Position numbers and translations under genes: made by a program
Assembly: GCF_000179595.2 (NCBI RefSeq)
Contig: NZ_JH556659.1
Span: forward strand, 1,057,900 to 1,121,899
Reading direction: 5' to 3'
Source of the DNA: Acetivibrio cellulolyticus CD2
GTDB lineage: Bacteria; Bacillota; Clostridia; Acetivibrionales; Acetivibrionaceae
DNA: 64,000 nucleotides
Shown here: positions 38,147-45,585 of the stretch, piece by piece
Layout: each line of letters opens with the position of its first letter
Position numbering within the stretch: position 1 is the first letter of the stretch
Notes under the pieces: generated by a model
Told to the model about the DNA's origin: nothing
The model's database searches: none
The model's input: only the letters and a program-made list of their open reading frames with translations

Positions 38147-38812
38147 CTATAAAGCACCCCTTTTCATCTTATTTTTTATAGTCTTTATCTTTTCTTTAAT
38201 ATTGTCTGACTCTACAATTTCAGTTACCATAGCTACACATTTTGCACCCCTGCCTATCACCTCATCCAAGTTGTGCTCTTTAATACCTCCTATAGCTACA
38301 TAGGGAATTGATATATTTTGGACAACAAACTTCAGATATTCAAGTCCAACGGGATCACATACATCTTTCTTGGTATAGGTTCTATATATAGGCCCAACTC
38401 CTATATAATCCGCTCCCCGCCTTACCGCATCCTCTGCCTGCCGGGGAGAATGAGTGGATAATCCTATTATCATATCATTTCCTACAAGCTCCCTGACCTT
38501 TTCAATAGGAAGATCATCCTGTCCAATATGAACGCCGTCTGCTCCAACCAGCATTGCTATATCAATGTTGTCATTAACGATAAATGCAACTCCGGCTTCT
38601 TTCGTCATTACTCTAATCTTCAAACATTCGTTATACTTATGTAAAAGCTTTCTATTCTTTTCCCTATACTGAATTATCTTTACACCAGCACCAATCATTT
38701 CCTTTACAACCTCTATATTGTTTCTGCCTTTAGAATGCTCCTCGTCAGTTATACAGTACAGGTCAGTATCAAGCATATCCTTTTTGGCAGTTACCCAGCA
38801 AATTTTTTCCAT
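38147..38812 (-). CDS. thiE: Thiamine-phosphate synthase ThiE
   Basis: ThiE joins HMP pyrophosphate to the thiazole phosphate to form thiamine monophosphate. The 221-residue TIM barrel has DLYCITDEE (about 17), IIQYREKN, FIVNDNIDIAMLVGADGVHIGQ, IGLSTHS, ADYIGVGPIYRT and AIGGI, all family motifs. The first 15 residues are an extra tail compared with most ThiE. ATG follows AGGATG. It abuts thiC with no gap. No thiD is present in the window, so HMP-P kinase must be encoded elsewhere. Confidence 0.96.
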   Translation of the reverse strand: MEKICWVTAKKDMLDTDLYCITDEEHSKGRNNIEVVKEMIGAGVKIIQYREKNRKLLHKYNECLKIRVMTKEAGVAFIVNDNIDIAMLVGADGVHIGQDDLPIEKVRELVGNDMIIGLSTHSPRQAEDAVRRGADYIGVGPIYRTYTKKDVCDPVGLEYLKFVVQNISIPYVAIGGIKEHNLDEVIGRGAKCVAMVTEIVESDNIKEKIKTIKNKMKRGAL

Positions 38813-38914
38813 TTCATCACATCCTACATTTCATTTAAATGTTCCCCCTGGCAACGCTTCATGTAATATACTGTCAATAAATCAATTTTCTTAAAGCACC
38901 ATTTGCTAAGTTAT

Positions 38915-39529
38915 TCATTCAATATCACCTAATACAATACTCAGGACTACATCCGCCTGTTTTGCAGCAGCAATATTAACCCTCGGTGAGATTGGCAGAA
39001 CGTTCTCATTTACCTCTCTTTCAAAATCTCCTACAATATAAAACCTTTCATGCACTTTCCTTACAATGATATCATCGCTTCTCCCCCACCCACCCAATCC
39101 GGATGCCGAAACAAGCAACTTTCCTGATGAGAAAAAGCTTTCTGCCATAACTGTCTTGTAAAAAACTTTATCAAAGGCTTCAACAACAACATCACAATCT
39201 TTAAATATCTCCTTTATGTTCTCACGATCTACTTTTGTTTGGAGAATATCAATTTCAATATCAGGATTAATTTTCAAAAGGTTTGACTTGAGAGCTTCTA
39301 CTTTCGGAAGATAAAGTTGATCCAAAAAATAAAATTGTCTGTTCAGATTTGATGGCTCTACTAAATCGAAGTCCACAATTTTAAACTTTGTAAATCCACT
39401 TCTTACAAGGTTAAACGCACAGTTTGATCCCAAACCTCCAGCACCTGCTATTCCTATTTTTATTTGTTGAATTTTACTCAACCTGTCATGTCCTATATAA
39501 TCTGATAAGCCCTTCTCAAAACTATTCAT
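38915..39529 (-). CDS. thiF: ThiS adenylyltransferase ThiF (short form)
   Basis: ThiF adenylates the C-terminal glycine of ThiS so sulfur can be loaded. The 204-residue protein is the short clostridial type: GAGGLGSNCAFNLVRSG binds ATP near 29-45, DFDLVEPSNLNRQFYF follows, and SASGLGGWGRSDDI lies near 145. The CXXC zinc pairs and the thiol-bearing Cys of the longer E. coli form are absent. ATG follows GGATGGTG. It lies within thiS-thiG-thiH-thiF-thiE-thiC. Confidence 0.93.
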   Translation of the reverse strand: MNSFEKGLSDYIGHDRLSKIQQIKIGIAGAGGLGSNCAFNLVRSGFTKFKIVDFDLVEPSNLNRQFYFLDQLYLPKVEALKSNLLKINPDIEIDILQTKVDRENIKEIFKDCDVVVEAFDKVFYKTVMAESFFSSGKLLVSASGLGGWGRSDDIIVRKVHERFYIVGDFEREVNENVLPISPRVNIAAAKQADVVLSIVLGDIE

Positions 39530-39624
39530 TTTTTCACCATCCCGAGTGATAAATAGAATACTACTCTCATTTTTTTACTTGCCCTCGCACGAGTACAATA
39601 CAAAAAGCAAATATTTGATTATTT

Positions 39625-40728
39625 CTAAATTGCTTGCCAATCCTTAAATACAGGTTGATAGCCCTTACTATAAATCGATTTTTTCATTTCTTCAACATTT
39701 CTCTTATCAGATATATCGAATTGTCCTTCACTCTTAGATTCAAGCGTATGTCCTCCAACCTCAGTCGATGAACCTGCGGACATTTTTGTCGCTCCGAGCC
39801 CAATGAGATTATCACGAAACTCCGCGCATTCTCTGGTTGAAACAGTTATCCCTGCCCTGGGCATAAACAATCTGAACGCCAGCATTATTTGTACAAGGCT
39901 CCTGTCATCAACATTAAACTTCGGATGAAATTCCCCATTATGTGGTCTCATTCTGGGCATAGAAACACTAATTTCGGTATCCGCATATTTGGTTTGCAGA
40001 TAGTCAGCATGCAATCCTGTAAAAAATGCCTCCTTTCTCCAATCATCCAGCCCCAACAAAGCACCTATATTTACACTTCTCATTCCTGCAATACAGGCCC
40101 TTTCAGGTGCATCAAGCCTGAACCTGTAATTCCTCTTCGGTCCTTTGAGGTGAAGTTCCTTATAAATATCTTCATTATATACTTCCTGATACATCGTAAA
40201 CCCGTCAACCCCCGCTCCAATAAGCTCTTCGTACTCACTTATATCCAAAGGATATACTTCTATGGATATGGACCTGAAGTACTTTTTGAGAACAATTATA
40301 CATTCCTTAATGTACTCAACGGAACTATGAATTCTAGACTCCCCTGTCAAAAGCAGAATATGTCTTAAACCAGTTTCGGATATAATTTTCGCCTCTTTTT
40401 CAACCTCATCTAATGTGAGCTTCTTCCTTAGAATGTCGTTTGATATGTTAAACCCGCAGTATACACACTGGTTAACGCAGTAGTTTGCCACATAAATGGG
40501 GGTATAAAGGAAAATTACCTTTCCAAAATGCTGTAATGTAAGCCTCTTTGACTTTTGGGCCATATCCTCAAGATGTCTTCCTGCCTTATCCGACAAAAGA
40601 GCAAGGAATTCCAGGTCGCTTATTCTCTCCTTGTTAATAATACTTATAATATAATCATCAGTAAGGTTGCTAAAAAAATCTTCAAAATTGAAATTCTTAT
40701 ACTCCACATAATTTTCGTAAAAACTCAT
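39625..40728 (-). CDS. thiH: 2-iminoacetate synthase ThiH (tyrosine lyase)
   Basis: ThiH is a radical SAM enzyme that splits tyrosine to give dehydroglycine for the thiazole ring; it is the anaerobic alternative to the oxygen-using ThiO. The 367-residue protein has the cluster motif [10 protein letters not shown] (CX3CX2C), ILLLTGES near 128, [11 protein letters not shown], and [11 protein letters not shown], all family features. ATG at 40726-40728 follows AGAGGTG; six codons further upstream are open but lie on the RBS. It sits after thiG with a 47-base gap. Confidence 0.97.
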   Translation of the reverse strand: MSFYENYVEYKNFNFEDFFSNLTDDYIISIINKERISDLEFLALLSDKAGRHLEDMAQKSKRLTLQHFGKVIFLYTPIYVANYCVNQCVYCGFNISNDILRKKLTLDEVEKEAKIISETGLRHILLLTGESRIHSSVEYIKECIIVLKKYFRSISIEVYPLDISEYEELIGAGVDGFTMYQEVYNEDIYKELHLKGPKRNYRFRLDAPERACIAGMRSVNIGALLGLDDWRKEAFFTGLHADYLQTKYADTEISVSMPRMRPHNGEFHPKFNVDDRSLVQIMLAFRLFMPRAGITVSTRECAEFRDNLIGLGATKMSAGSSTEVGGHTLESKSEGQFDISDKRNVEEMKKSIYSKGYQPVFKDWQAI

Positions 40729-40775
40729 TAATACACCTCTTTTCAAATGCTGGATGGAAATACTTTGCTCATTCC

Positions 40776-41543
40776 TTATGCAAGAAATCCTGTCAGTGGT
40801 GAAGATGCTTCTGCGAAATCCTTAACAGCACCTGCACCTGAAAGAAATGCTTTTCTTCCTGCCAAAACCGCATGTCCAAAAGCCTCTCCCATCTTAACAG
40901 GATCACCGGCCGTAGCAATAGCAGTATTGACAAGCACTGCTGCAGCACCTAATTCCATTGCTTCAGCTGCTTCGGATGGCTTGCCTAAACCTGCATCAAC
41001 AATGATCGGCAAGTCTATTTCATCAATCAAAATTTTCACCAGTTCCCTTGTCTTGAGTCCTTTATTGGTTCCAATCGGAGCTCCCAATGGCATAACAGCT
41101 GATGCTCCTGCTTTCTTAAGCAATTTAGCTGCCATAAGATCCGGACTCATGTATGAAAGTACTACAAACCCTTCATTTGCCAGCATCTCTGTTGCCTTGA
41201 TAGTTTCAAAGTTATCCGGCAAAAGATATTTATTGTCTGATACCACTTCAATCTTTATCCAATTTCCACATCCCATTGCACGGGCAAGTCTTGCTATCCT
41301 TACAGCTTCATCTGCATCTCTGGCACCTGATGTATTTGGCATCAGAATACAATCCTTCGGTATGTGATTTATCATGTTCTCTTCTTCAGAGTCAAAATCT
41401 ATTCTTCTTAAAGCAACTGTAACAACCTGAGCGCCCGAGCTTTTAACAACCTGTGGAATAATCCGGTTTGATGGAAATTTGCCCGTACCGATAAACAGCC
41501 TGCTGCATAGCTCCTTTCCACCAATAAGCAACTTATCTTCCAT
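40776..41543 (-). CDS. thiG: Thiazole synthase ThiG
   Basis: ThiG condenses deoxyxylulose 5-phosphate, dehydroglycine and ThiS thiocarboxylate into the thiazole phosphate. The 255-residue barrel has [11 protein letters not shown] near 16, the Schiff-base Lys in [43 protein letters not shown], and the C-terminal [14 protein letters not shown] region. ATG at 41541-41543 follows GGGGGAGG. It begins 4 bases after the thiS stop, so translation is coupled. Confidence 0.97.
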   Translation of the reverse strand: MEDKLLIGGKELCSRLFIGTGKFPSNRIIPQVVKSSGAQVVTVALRRIDFDSEEENMINHIPKDCILMPNTSGARDADEAVRIARLARAMGCGNWIKIEVVSDNKYLLPDNFETIKATEMLANEGFVVLSYMSPDLMAAKLLKKAGASAVMPLGAPIGTNKGLKTRELVKILIDEIDLPIIVDAGLGKPSEAAEAMELGAAAVLVNTAIATAGDPVKMGEAFGHAVLAGRKAFLSGAGAVKDFAEASSPLTGFLA

Positions 41544-41547
41544 TTTA

Positions 41548-41748
41548 TCAACCTCCCCCAACAAATCTTAGCACTTCAACATTATCAGCTTCTTTCAATA
41601 CAGTGGTTTTCCAGTCATCTTTAATTAAAATATCAAAATTGTATTCAATTATAACTCTTTCAGGCTCTATACCTTTAAATTCAAGCAGTTCAAACATAGT
41701 CATTACTTTTTCAAGTTCTGTATTCTTGCCGTTTAATGTAATTTTCAA
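41548..41748 (-). CDS. thiS: Sulfur carrier protein ThiS
   Basis: ThiS is the ubiquitin-like sulfur carrier for thiazole synthesis. With TTG at 41746-41748 as start it has 66 residues (MKITLNGKN) and ends [10 protein letters not shown], the required di-glycine tail. GGGGGTGAG lies just before this TTG; a more upstream ATG (41761-41763) overlaps the RBS and gives 71 residues, so it is less likely. It is the first gene of the operon and starts 25 bases after the riboswitch terminator. Confidence 0.93.
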   Translation of the reverse strand: MKITLNGKNTELEKVMTMFELLEFKGIEPERVIIEYNFDILIKDDWKTTVLKEADNVEVLRFVGGG

Positions 41749-41772
41749 CAATCTCACCCCCATTCAAGCACT

Positions 41773-41802
41773 AAAAAACGCTTGCACATATAGGCAAGCG
41801 TT
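41773..41802 (-). terminator. Attenuator terminator of the TPP riboswitch
   Basis: A 9-bp stem AACGCTTGC/GCAAGCGTT with an 8-base loop followed by six T's on the minus strand, between the TPP aptamer and thiS. TPP binding should favour it and switch the operon off. Confidence 0.9.
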
Positions 41803-41822
41803 ATAATTCATTGTAAATCTAC

Positions 41823-41907
41823 ACAAGCTTCCCTACGGCGGCACTAACCGCATCAGGTTCAAAGGGTTAAGAGCAATGCTCTTTCTCAGCCTAACGGCAC
41901 CCCCAGC
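41823..41907 (-). promoter_or_regulatory. TPP riboswitch (THI element)
   Basis: Read on the minus strand the conserved blocks appear in order: GGGGGTGCC, GGCTGAGA, a variable stem GAGCATTGCTC, ACCCTTTGAACCTGATGC, GGTTAGTGCCGCCGTAGGGA. This is the standard TPP aptamer. With the terminator that follows it should control thiSGHFEC by transcription attenuation. Confidence 0.97.
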
Positions 41908-41931
41908 AAATATTCAATTTCATTTGACGAC

Positions 41932-41960
41932 ATTATATATTACCAAAAGAAATATGTAAA
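41932..41960 (-). promoter_or_regulatory. Promoter of the thiamine operon
   Basis: TTTACA, a 17-base spacer and TATAAT on the minus strand; 5 of 6 and 6 of 6 matches to the SigA consensus. The aptamer begins about 20 bases downstream. Confidence 0.85.
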
Positions 41961-41984
41961 TATAAAAGTTTCCAAATTTTTTAA

Positions 41985-42566
41985 TCAGACAAGAGAAGCA
42001 ATGTAATTCATTATTTCTTCCCGGCCATCCTTAGTCTCCGAAGAAAACGGAATCAACATATTACCACTGCCAAGTTCCAAAGTGTTTGAAATATCTGAAA
42101 GTCTTTCTTTTACCTTCGACCGTGGTATCTTGTCCTTCTTAGTTGCTACAACTATAAACGGCAGTGATGAACTTGTCAGCCATTTAGACATCATTTGATC
42201 ATCCTCAGAAGGTGAATGTCTTATATCTACAAGCATAACAACAAGTTTAAGCTTCTTGCTCTCATTCAAATAAGTCTCTATTGACTCTCCCCATGCAGAC
42301 TTAATGTCTTTTGAAACCTTGGCATAACCATACCCTGGCAAATCAACAAAATACAAGACATCATCAATATTATAGAAATTGATTTCCCTTGTCTTGCCGG
42401 GTTTAGAAGCAATCCTTGCCAAACTCTTTCTATTTAGAAGAGCGTTTATCAATGATGACTTTCCCACATTAGACCTGCCAACAAAAGTTACCTCCGGTAT
42501 ATCATTGTCAGGATACTGCTCAGGCTTTACAGCCCCTTTTTCAAATCTTGCATTATTGATGTTCAA
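41985..42566 (-). CDS. engB: Ribosome biogenesis GTPase YsxC/EngB
   Basis: EngB is a small essential GTPase for 50S subunit assembly. The 193-residue protein has GRSNVGKSSLINALL (G1, about 31), the G2/switch region KPGKTREINFYN, DLPGYGYAKVS (G3) and TKKDKI (G4), all standard. The start is TTG (42564-42566) after AAGGAG with an 8-base spacer; there is no better start. The thi operon promoter lies just downstream, so the two are separately transcribed. Confidence 0.96.
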   Translation of the reverse strand: MNINNARFEKGAVKPEQYPDNDIPEVTFVGRSNVGKSSLINALLNRKSLARIASKPGKTREINFYNIDDVLYFVDLPGYGYAKVSKDIKSAWGESIETYLNESKKLKLVVMLVDIRHSPSEDDQMMSKWLTSSSLPFIVVATKKDKIPRSKVKERLSDISNTLELGSGNMLIPFSSETKDGREEIMNYIASLV

Positions 42567-42736
42567 TTTAATAACTCCTTAACATATTTTTCTAGTATTT
42601 ATGACCAATACCTTCCGCTATATTTTTCTTAAACTCTATTGCTCCAAATAGCTTATTTAAAAAAATCGAAAATAATATATAAGCGATTCCTTACGTCATA
42701 TTATAGCAATAAAGTATGAAAATATTAAGTCTATTT

Positions 42737-43777
42737 CTAATTATATTTGAGATATTCCTCTATTCCACCGTTGTATATCGTGCTTATTCTGTCTCCAAAA
42801 AAACTCTTATATGTTGCAACAGTGGTTGTACTGTTTAGTAAGACAACAGCCATCTCAGGTTTTCTTTCTTTCCTATGGCTTAATTTGAGTTCTGATATTT
42901 TCATAAGGTGTTTAAACTCATAATCCGCCTGTGGCAGTGAATACCCTACAAAAATCCATTTCTCCGCACCAGTCAATGCATCCTCTGCCTGATTCCATAA
43001 TTCTGGGAAAGAGCTCTCCCTAAAAGATTTTCTGAAGCTGAAAGTAGCAATGTGCGATGATATTTTATCTCCGCAAATAAAACAATTCTCACTGTCTTTG
43101 GTTTGAGGCCTGATTGCCCTAAATTCATCAAACAACTCAAAATCCATTGTTTTAAAACCCGCTTTCTTTATCAGTGGAATATCATCATAGTTATCATTAA
43201 TTAACACTCTACAGTTATCACAATACAGCCAATTGCTTGAACCATGAATTTTAATTATCTTCAGAGGTTCTGTTGTGTCACCAATCTCCTTTCTCCAGCT
43301 TTTACCACCATTACAGTAATCTATAGCAATAACCGGATTTATAAGTTTTATATAGTTTTCCAATACAGTGTCCCAGTTAAGAACTATAAAATCTACTTTA
43401 CTATAATTTGCTATCAACTTGCAAATTAAATTCTTAACGTCTTCAGAATAACTATATTTCTCCTTCAAAATTGTAAACAGCCTATAAACCAGAAATCTTC
43501 TAACAGCCCTAAGGCGTATAGAAGAATATTTTATACCAAGATGATGTCCTGAATTTGTAGCTATATCTATACTGGTCAAAATGTCATCCAAACCTGGCAT
43601 TGTTGAGCCCTTTGAATAACTAAAGACTTCTTCATAAAATCTTTTTAATACTAAAGAAATCGCATTTTCAAATTCATCCTTATAGCAGCTTTCAACCAGT
43701 AATTCCGGTATCTCAGATTGAACAGGCAGCCCGGAATTTTTTGAAAAGCCTGCCCCAAGTATTACTGCAACTCTCAT
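42737..43777 (-). CDS. SIR2-like NAD-binding protein with zinc ribbon
   Basis: The 346-residue protein has the SIR2 nucleotide-binding motif GAGFSKNSGLP (8-18), the N-W-D of LNWDTVLE (134-136), the likely catalytic HG (178-179), a four-Cys zinc site (186, 189, 232, 235) and GYSLPQAD (278-285). This is a diverged SIR2 (SIR2_2-like) rather than a classical CobB deacetylase. Such proteins can be NADases in antiphage systems or stand-alone enzymes; no partner gene is adjacent, and the flanking genes are engB and small unknowns. ATG lacks a strong RBS (AATCGGGAG about 8 bases upstream). Confidence 0.75.
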   Translation of the reverse strand: MRVAVILGAGFSKNSGLPVQSEIPELLVESCYKDEFENAISLVLKRFYEEVFSYSKGSTMPGLDDILTSIDIATNSGHHLGIKYSSIRLRAVRRFLVYRLFTILKEKYSYSEDVKNLICKLIANYSKVDFIVLNWDTVLENYIKLINPVIAIDYCNGGKSWRKEIGDTTEPLKIIKIHGSSNWLYCDNCRVLINDNYDDIPLIKKAGFKTMDFELFDEFRAIRPQTKDSENCFICGDKISSHIATFSFRKSFRESSFPELWNQAEDALTGAEKWIFVGYSLPQADYEFKHLMKISELKLSHRKERKPEMAVVLLNSTTTVATYKSFFGDRISTIYNGGIEEYLKYN

Positions 43778-43904
43778 GTTTACTCCCGATTAGTTTCTTA
43801 GTTTAGTCTTAGTTTCTCTAAAAAAGTTAATTTTATCAATTATTTTCTTCTAATTGATTTTAAGACACTTTTATGATAAAATTTTTATATTATTGGAGGT
43901 GAAA

Positions 43905-44042
43905 ATGGGTATGGCATCTTTTCAGAATTGGATTTATTTGCTTGCAGGTGCAGCTTTGTTGGGTGTTTCATTTTTCTTTCTTATGCGTTCTGCCAACAAA
44001 AATTTAGAGGAACTAAAATCAAAGTCAAAAAAGAGAAGGTAA
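43905..44042 (+). CDS. Small single-pass membrane protein
   Basis: With ATG at 43905 the product has 45 residues: a short N-terminus, one membrane helix (about 9-26) and a basic tail ELKSKSKKRR. GGAGGTG lies before two nearby ATGs (43905 and 43911); the first has an acceptably close RBS. Family unknown. A hairpin terminator follows, so it is a single-gene unit. A membrane helix with a cationic tail could be a regulator or structural peptide; this is guesswork. Confidence 0.55.
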   Translation: MGMASFQNWIYLLAGAALLGVSFFFLMRSANKNLEELKSKSKKRR

Positions 44043-44120
44043 TCATTTTATAAAACAATTATCCAGGAAGTTTAAATAAAAAAAATAGATTATACTAAAG
44101 TTTTGCTTTTTTGCAATGCT

Positions 44121-44155
44121 AAAAGCTTAAGATTTCACTTTCTTAAGCTTTTTAA
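44121..44155 (+). terminator. Terminator after the small membrane protein
   Basis: An 11-bp stem AAAAGCTTAAG/CTTAAGCTTTT with a 10-base loop and further T's on the + strand. Confidence 0.8.
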
Positions 44156-44360
44156 TTTGATAGATTTTCAAAGCAGATGTACTTTAGGCTAACTACCTCT
44201 GAGATTTTGGTTTATAATCAATACATAAGTTGTATCTTGATAGTACAAAACTTTCATGGTATAATTTATAATAAGATAAAGACAGAGAATGTGTTACAAC
44301 TATACTATATTAACTATGCAATTTATATATAGTATTTTATTTTTTAAGGGGGAATTTTAT

Positions 44361-44561
44361 ATGGATTCATCTCAGGATAAACAAAAGCTGGTAACAAAGT
44401 TCAACGAAATTCAGGAGGAGATATTACGAATCGGCTGGAATGGAGTTCTCGAAAAATATCATCCGGATATGAATTGTGACGATGTTGATGCAGCTAAAAC
44501 ATTTAAAATGTATAAGAGCATTTATGAGAACATGAAAAAGCGCATGATAGTACAATATTAA
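44361..44561 (+). CDS. Small J-domain-like protein
   Basis: The 66-residue protein (ATG at 44361 after AAGGGGG) contains YHPDMNCDD with the HPD tripeptide at 34-36, followed by FKMYKSIYENMKK, as in helix II-loop-III of a DnaJ domain. It lacks the G/F and zinc-binding regions of DnaJ. The J-domain reading is likely from HPD and its spacing, but the first helix does not obviously fit. It could stimulate an Hsp70 or be a relic. A terminator follows directly. Confidence 0.6.
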   Translation: MDSSQDKQKLVTKFNEIQEEILRIGWNGVLEKYHPDMNCDDVDAAKTFKMYKSIYENMKKRMIVQY

Positions 44562-44573
44562 ATAAGTTTGGTT

Positions 44574-44603
44574 AAAGGTTGATTGATAAAGTCAACCTTT
44601 TTT
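44574..44603 (+). terminator. Terminator after the J-like gene
   Basis: A 9-bp stem AAAGGTTGA/TCAACCTTT with loop TTGATAAAG and trailing T's. Confidence 0.85.
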
Positions 44604-44652
44604 AATGCCTAAGAAAGTGTATTCCTTCCACTTTTTTATTTGGGAAATTCAA

Positions 44653-44770
44653 AAAAAGAAGAGCTTGATTAAGCTCTCTTCAAGGGAGTAAATTTATATT
44701 TAAAAGGTCTTCCGACCTGTTGTATTTATATTATCTCTAGTTAATTAATAAATTGTGAATAATCTATTAA
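44653..44770 (-). ncRNA. Candidate small RNA unit A (tandem)
   Basis: On the minus strand: the box TTAATAG-N2-TATTCACAA (a possible -35 TTCACA with GATAAT 18 bases on), a hairpin AGGTC/GACCT, then the terminator stem AGAGCTT/AAGCTCT with a 7-T run. No minus-strand gene needs this terminator. It is a diverged copy of unit B at a 211-213-base offset. Confidence 0.4.
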
Positions 44771-44865
44771 TTTTAAAATCTATATACAGTATTGCGGCCT
44801 CCACTTACTTGAATCCTTTATGGTTTGTTTAAGTATTACTGCTGACAGGATTTATTTTTTGCAAG

Positions 44866-44985
44866 CAAAAAGAGCCATCATCTGTGGCTCTAAATTGGAG
44901 GGAAAAATATTTAAAATGTTTTTCATTATTATATTTTTATTTTACCTTTAAATAATTACTAATTTGTGAATATACTATTAACTTT
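44866..44985 (-). ncRNA. Candidate small RNA unit B (tandem)
   Basis: Same plan as unit A: box TTAATAG-N2-TATTCACAAATT, an AT-rich body containing ATTTTAAATATTTTTCCC, then the terminator stem AGAGCCA/TGGCTCT and five T's on the minus strand. From hairpin start to box end it is 111 bases against 110 in unit A. Promoter spacing here is less convincing than in A. Confidence 0.4.
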
Positions 44986-45038
44986 TATAATAAATTTCGT
45001 TATTCCATCTTATATTAACCCATTTGTACTTCAAAAAA

Positions 45039-45117
45039 CTTCACTAATAGAAATAAAACTGACAATTTTAAAGGGACGCAAGAATATATTAGAAATAGAA
45101 TATTTCTAATAGTGAAG
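45039..45117 (+). promoter_or_regulatory. Mutually exclusive hairpins before a small unknown gene
   Basis: CTTCACTAATAGAAATA (45039-45055) pairs with TATTTCTAATAGTGAAG (45101-45117), one mismatch in 17. The right arm alternatively pairs with TATTAGAAATA (45087-45097), a perfect 11 bp with loop GAA. The right arm runs into the weak RBS (GAAGTGA) of the gene starting at 45127. Confidence 0.5.
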
Positions 45118-45126
45118 TGATTATAC

Positions 45127-45420
45127 ATGAAAAAATCAAGAAAAAAAAGGCGCATATATAGGTTGGTAAGTATTGGTGATACCGTGTTTGCCCCCTGTGC
45201 AAAAGATGTTTATAGAAAAGCTATAGTTGTTGATACTCAAGAAAAAAATGATAATATAGCATTGAGAATACAATTTGATACTGGTGCTGTCCATTTTATT
45301 TCAGCGGAATTATGTTATAGAGTAATCAACGGTGTAGCTATTCCTATAGAAAAACCACGAACAAAATTGCAAAAATTTATTGTTTGGGTTTTAAGAAAAC
45401 TTGGCCTGAGTGAGATGTAG
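45127..45420 (+). CDS. Small basic protein of unknown function
   Basis: The 97-residue protein starts with a very basic stretch (MKKSRKKRRIYRL). A small strand-rich middle follows (SIGDTVFAPCAKDVYRKAIV, LRIQFDTGAVHFISAELCY) resembling an SH3- or Tudor-like barrel, then a C-terminal amphipathic segment (KLQKFIVWVLRKLGLSEM). I do not recognise the family. The RBS is weak (GAAGTGA) and lies next to alternative RNA hairpins. It stands alone between noncoding DNA and a converging gene. Confidence 0.6.
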   Translation: MKKSRKKRRIYRLVSIGDTVFAPCAKDVYRKAIVVDTQEKNDNIALRIQFDTGAVHFISAELCYRVINGVAIPIEKPRTKLQKFIVWVLRKLGLSEM

Positions 45421-45519
45421 GCCTGCACTTAATTTGGTAATATCCTCTGCCAAAAATTACTCATATGAACACATACTCTTTAACAGATAGCAAAAAGTTC
45501 CAAAAATTTAGAAGAACAG

Positions 45520-45545
45520 CAAAAAACTCGCCGTTTTAAGGCGAG
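45520..45545 (-). terminator. Terminator after the YfhO-family gene
   Basis: CTCGCC/GGCGAG with loop GTTTTAA and six T's on the minus strand, about 40 bases past the stop. Confidence 0.82.
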
Positions 45546-45585
45546 CGTCAATGGTTCTATCTATATGCAATCATTTAACAGATGA

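Larger units (their letters stand above)
44604..45126. other. AT-rich noncoding region with tandem hairpin units
   Basis: More than 500 bases without a credible gene. It holds two related units (44653-44770 and 44866-44985), each with a minus-strand terminator hairpin at the left and a conserved box on the right, and then a set of overlapping inverted repeats (45039-45117) just before the next small gene. Confidence 0.6.

Noticed and set aside
39889-40368. 159-codon + strand frame across thiH
   Set aside because: Shadow of thiH without RBS.
40747-41367. 206-codon + strand frame across thiG
   Set aside because: Antisense shadow of thiG; Ala/Pro/Ser-rich translation with no family character.
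45070-45084. GGGACGCAA resembling part of a c-di-GMP-I (GEMM) riboswitch
   Set aside because: The rest of the aptamer (GNRA loop helix, second helix, upstream conserved block) is not there.
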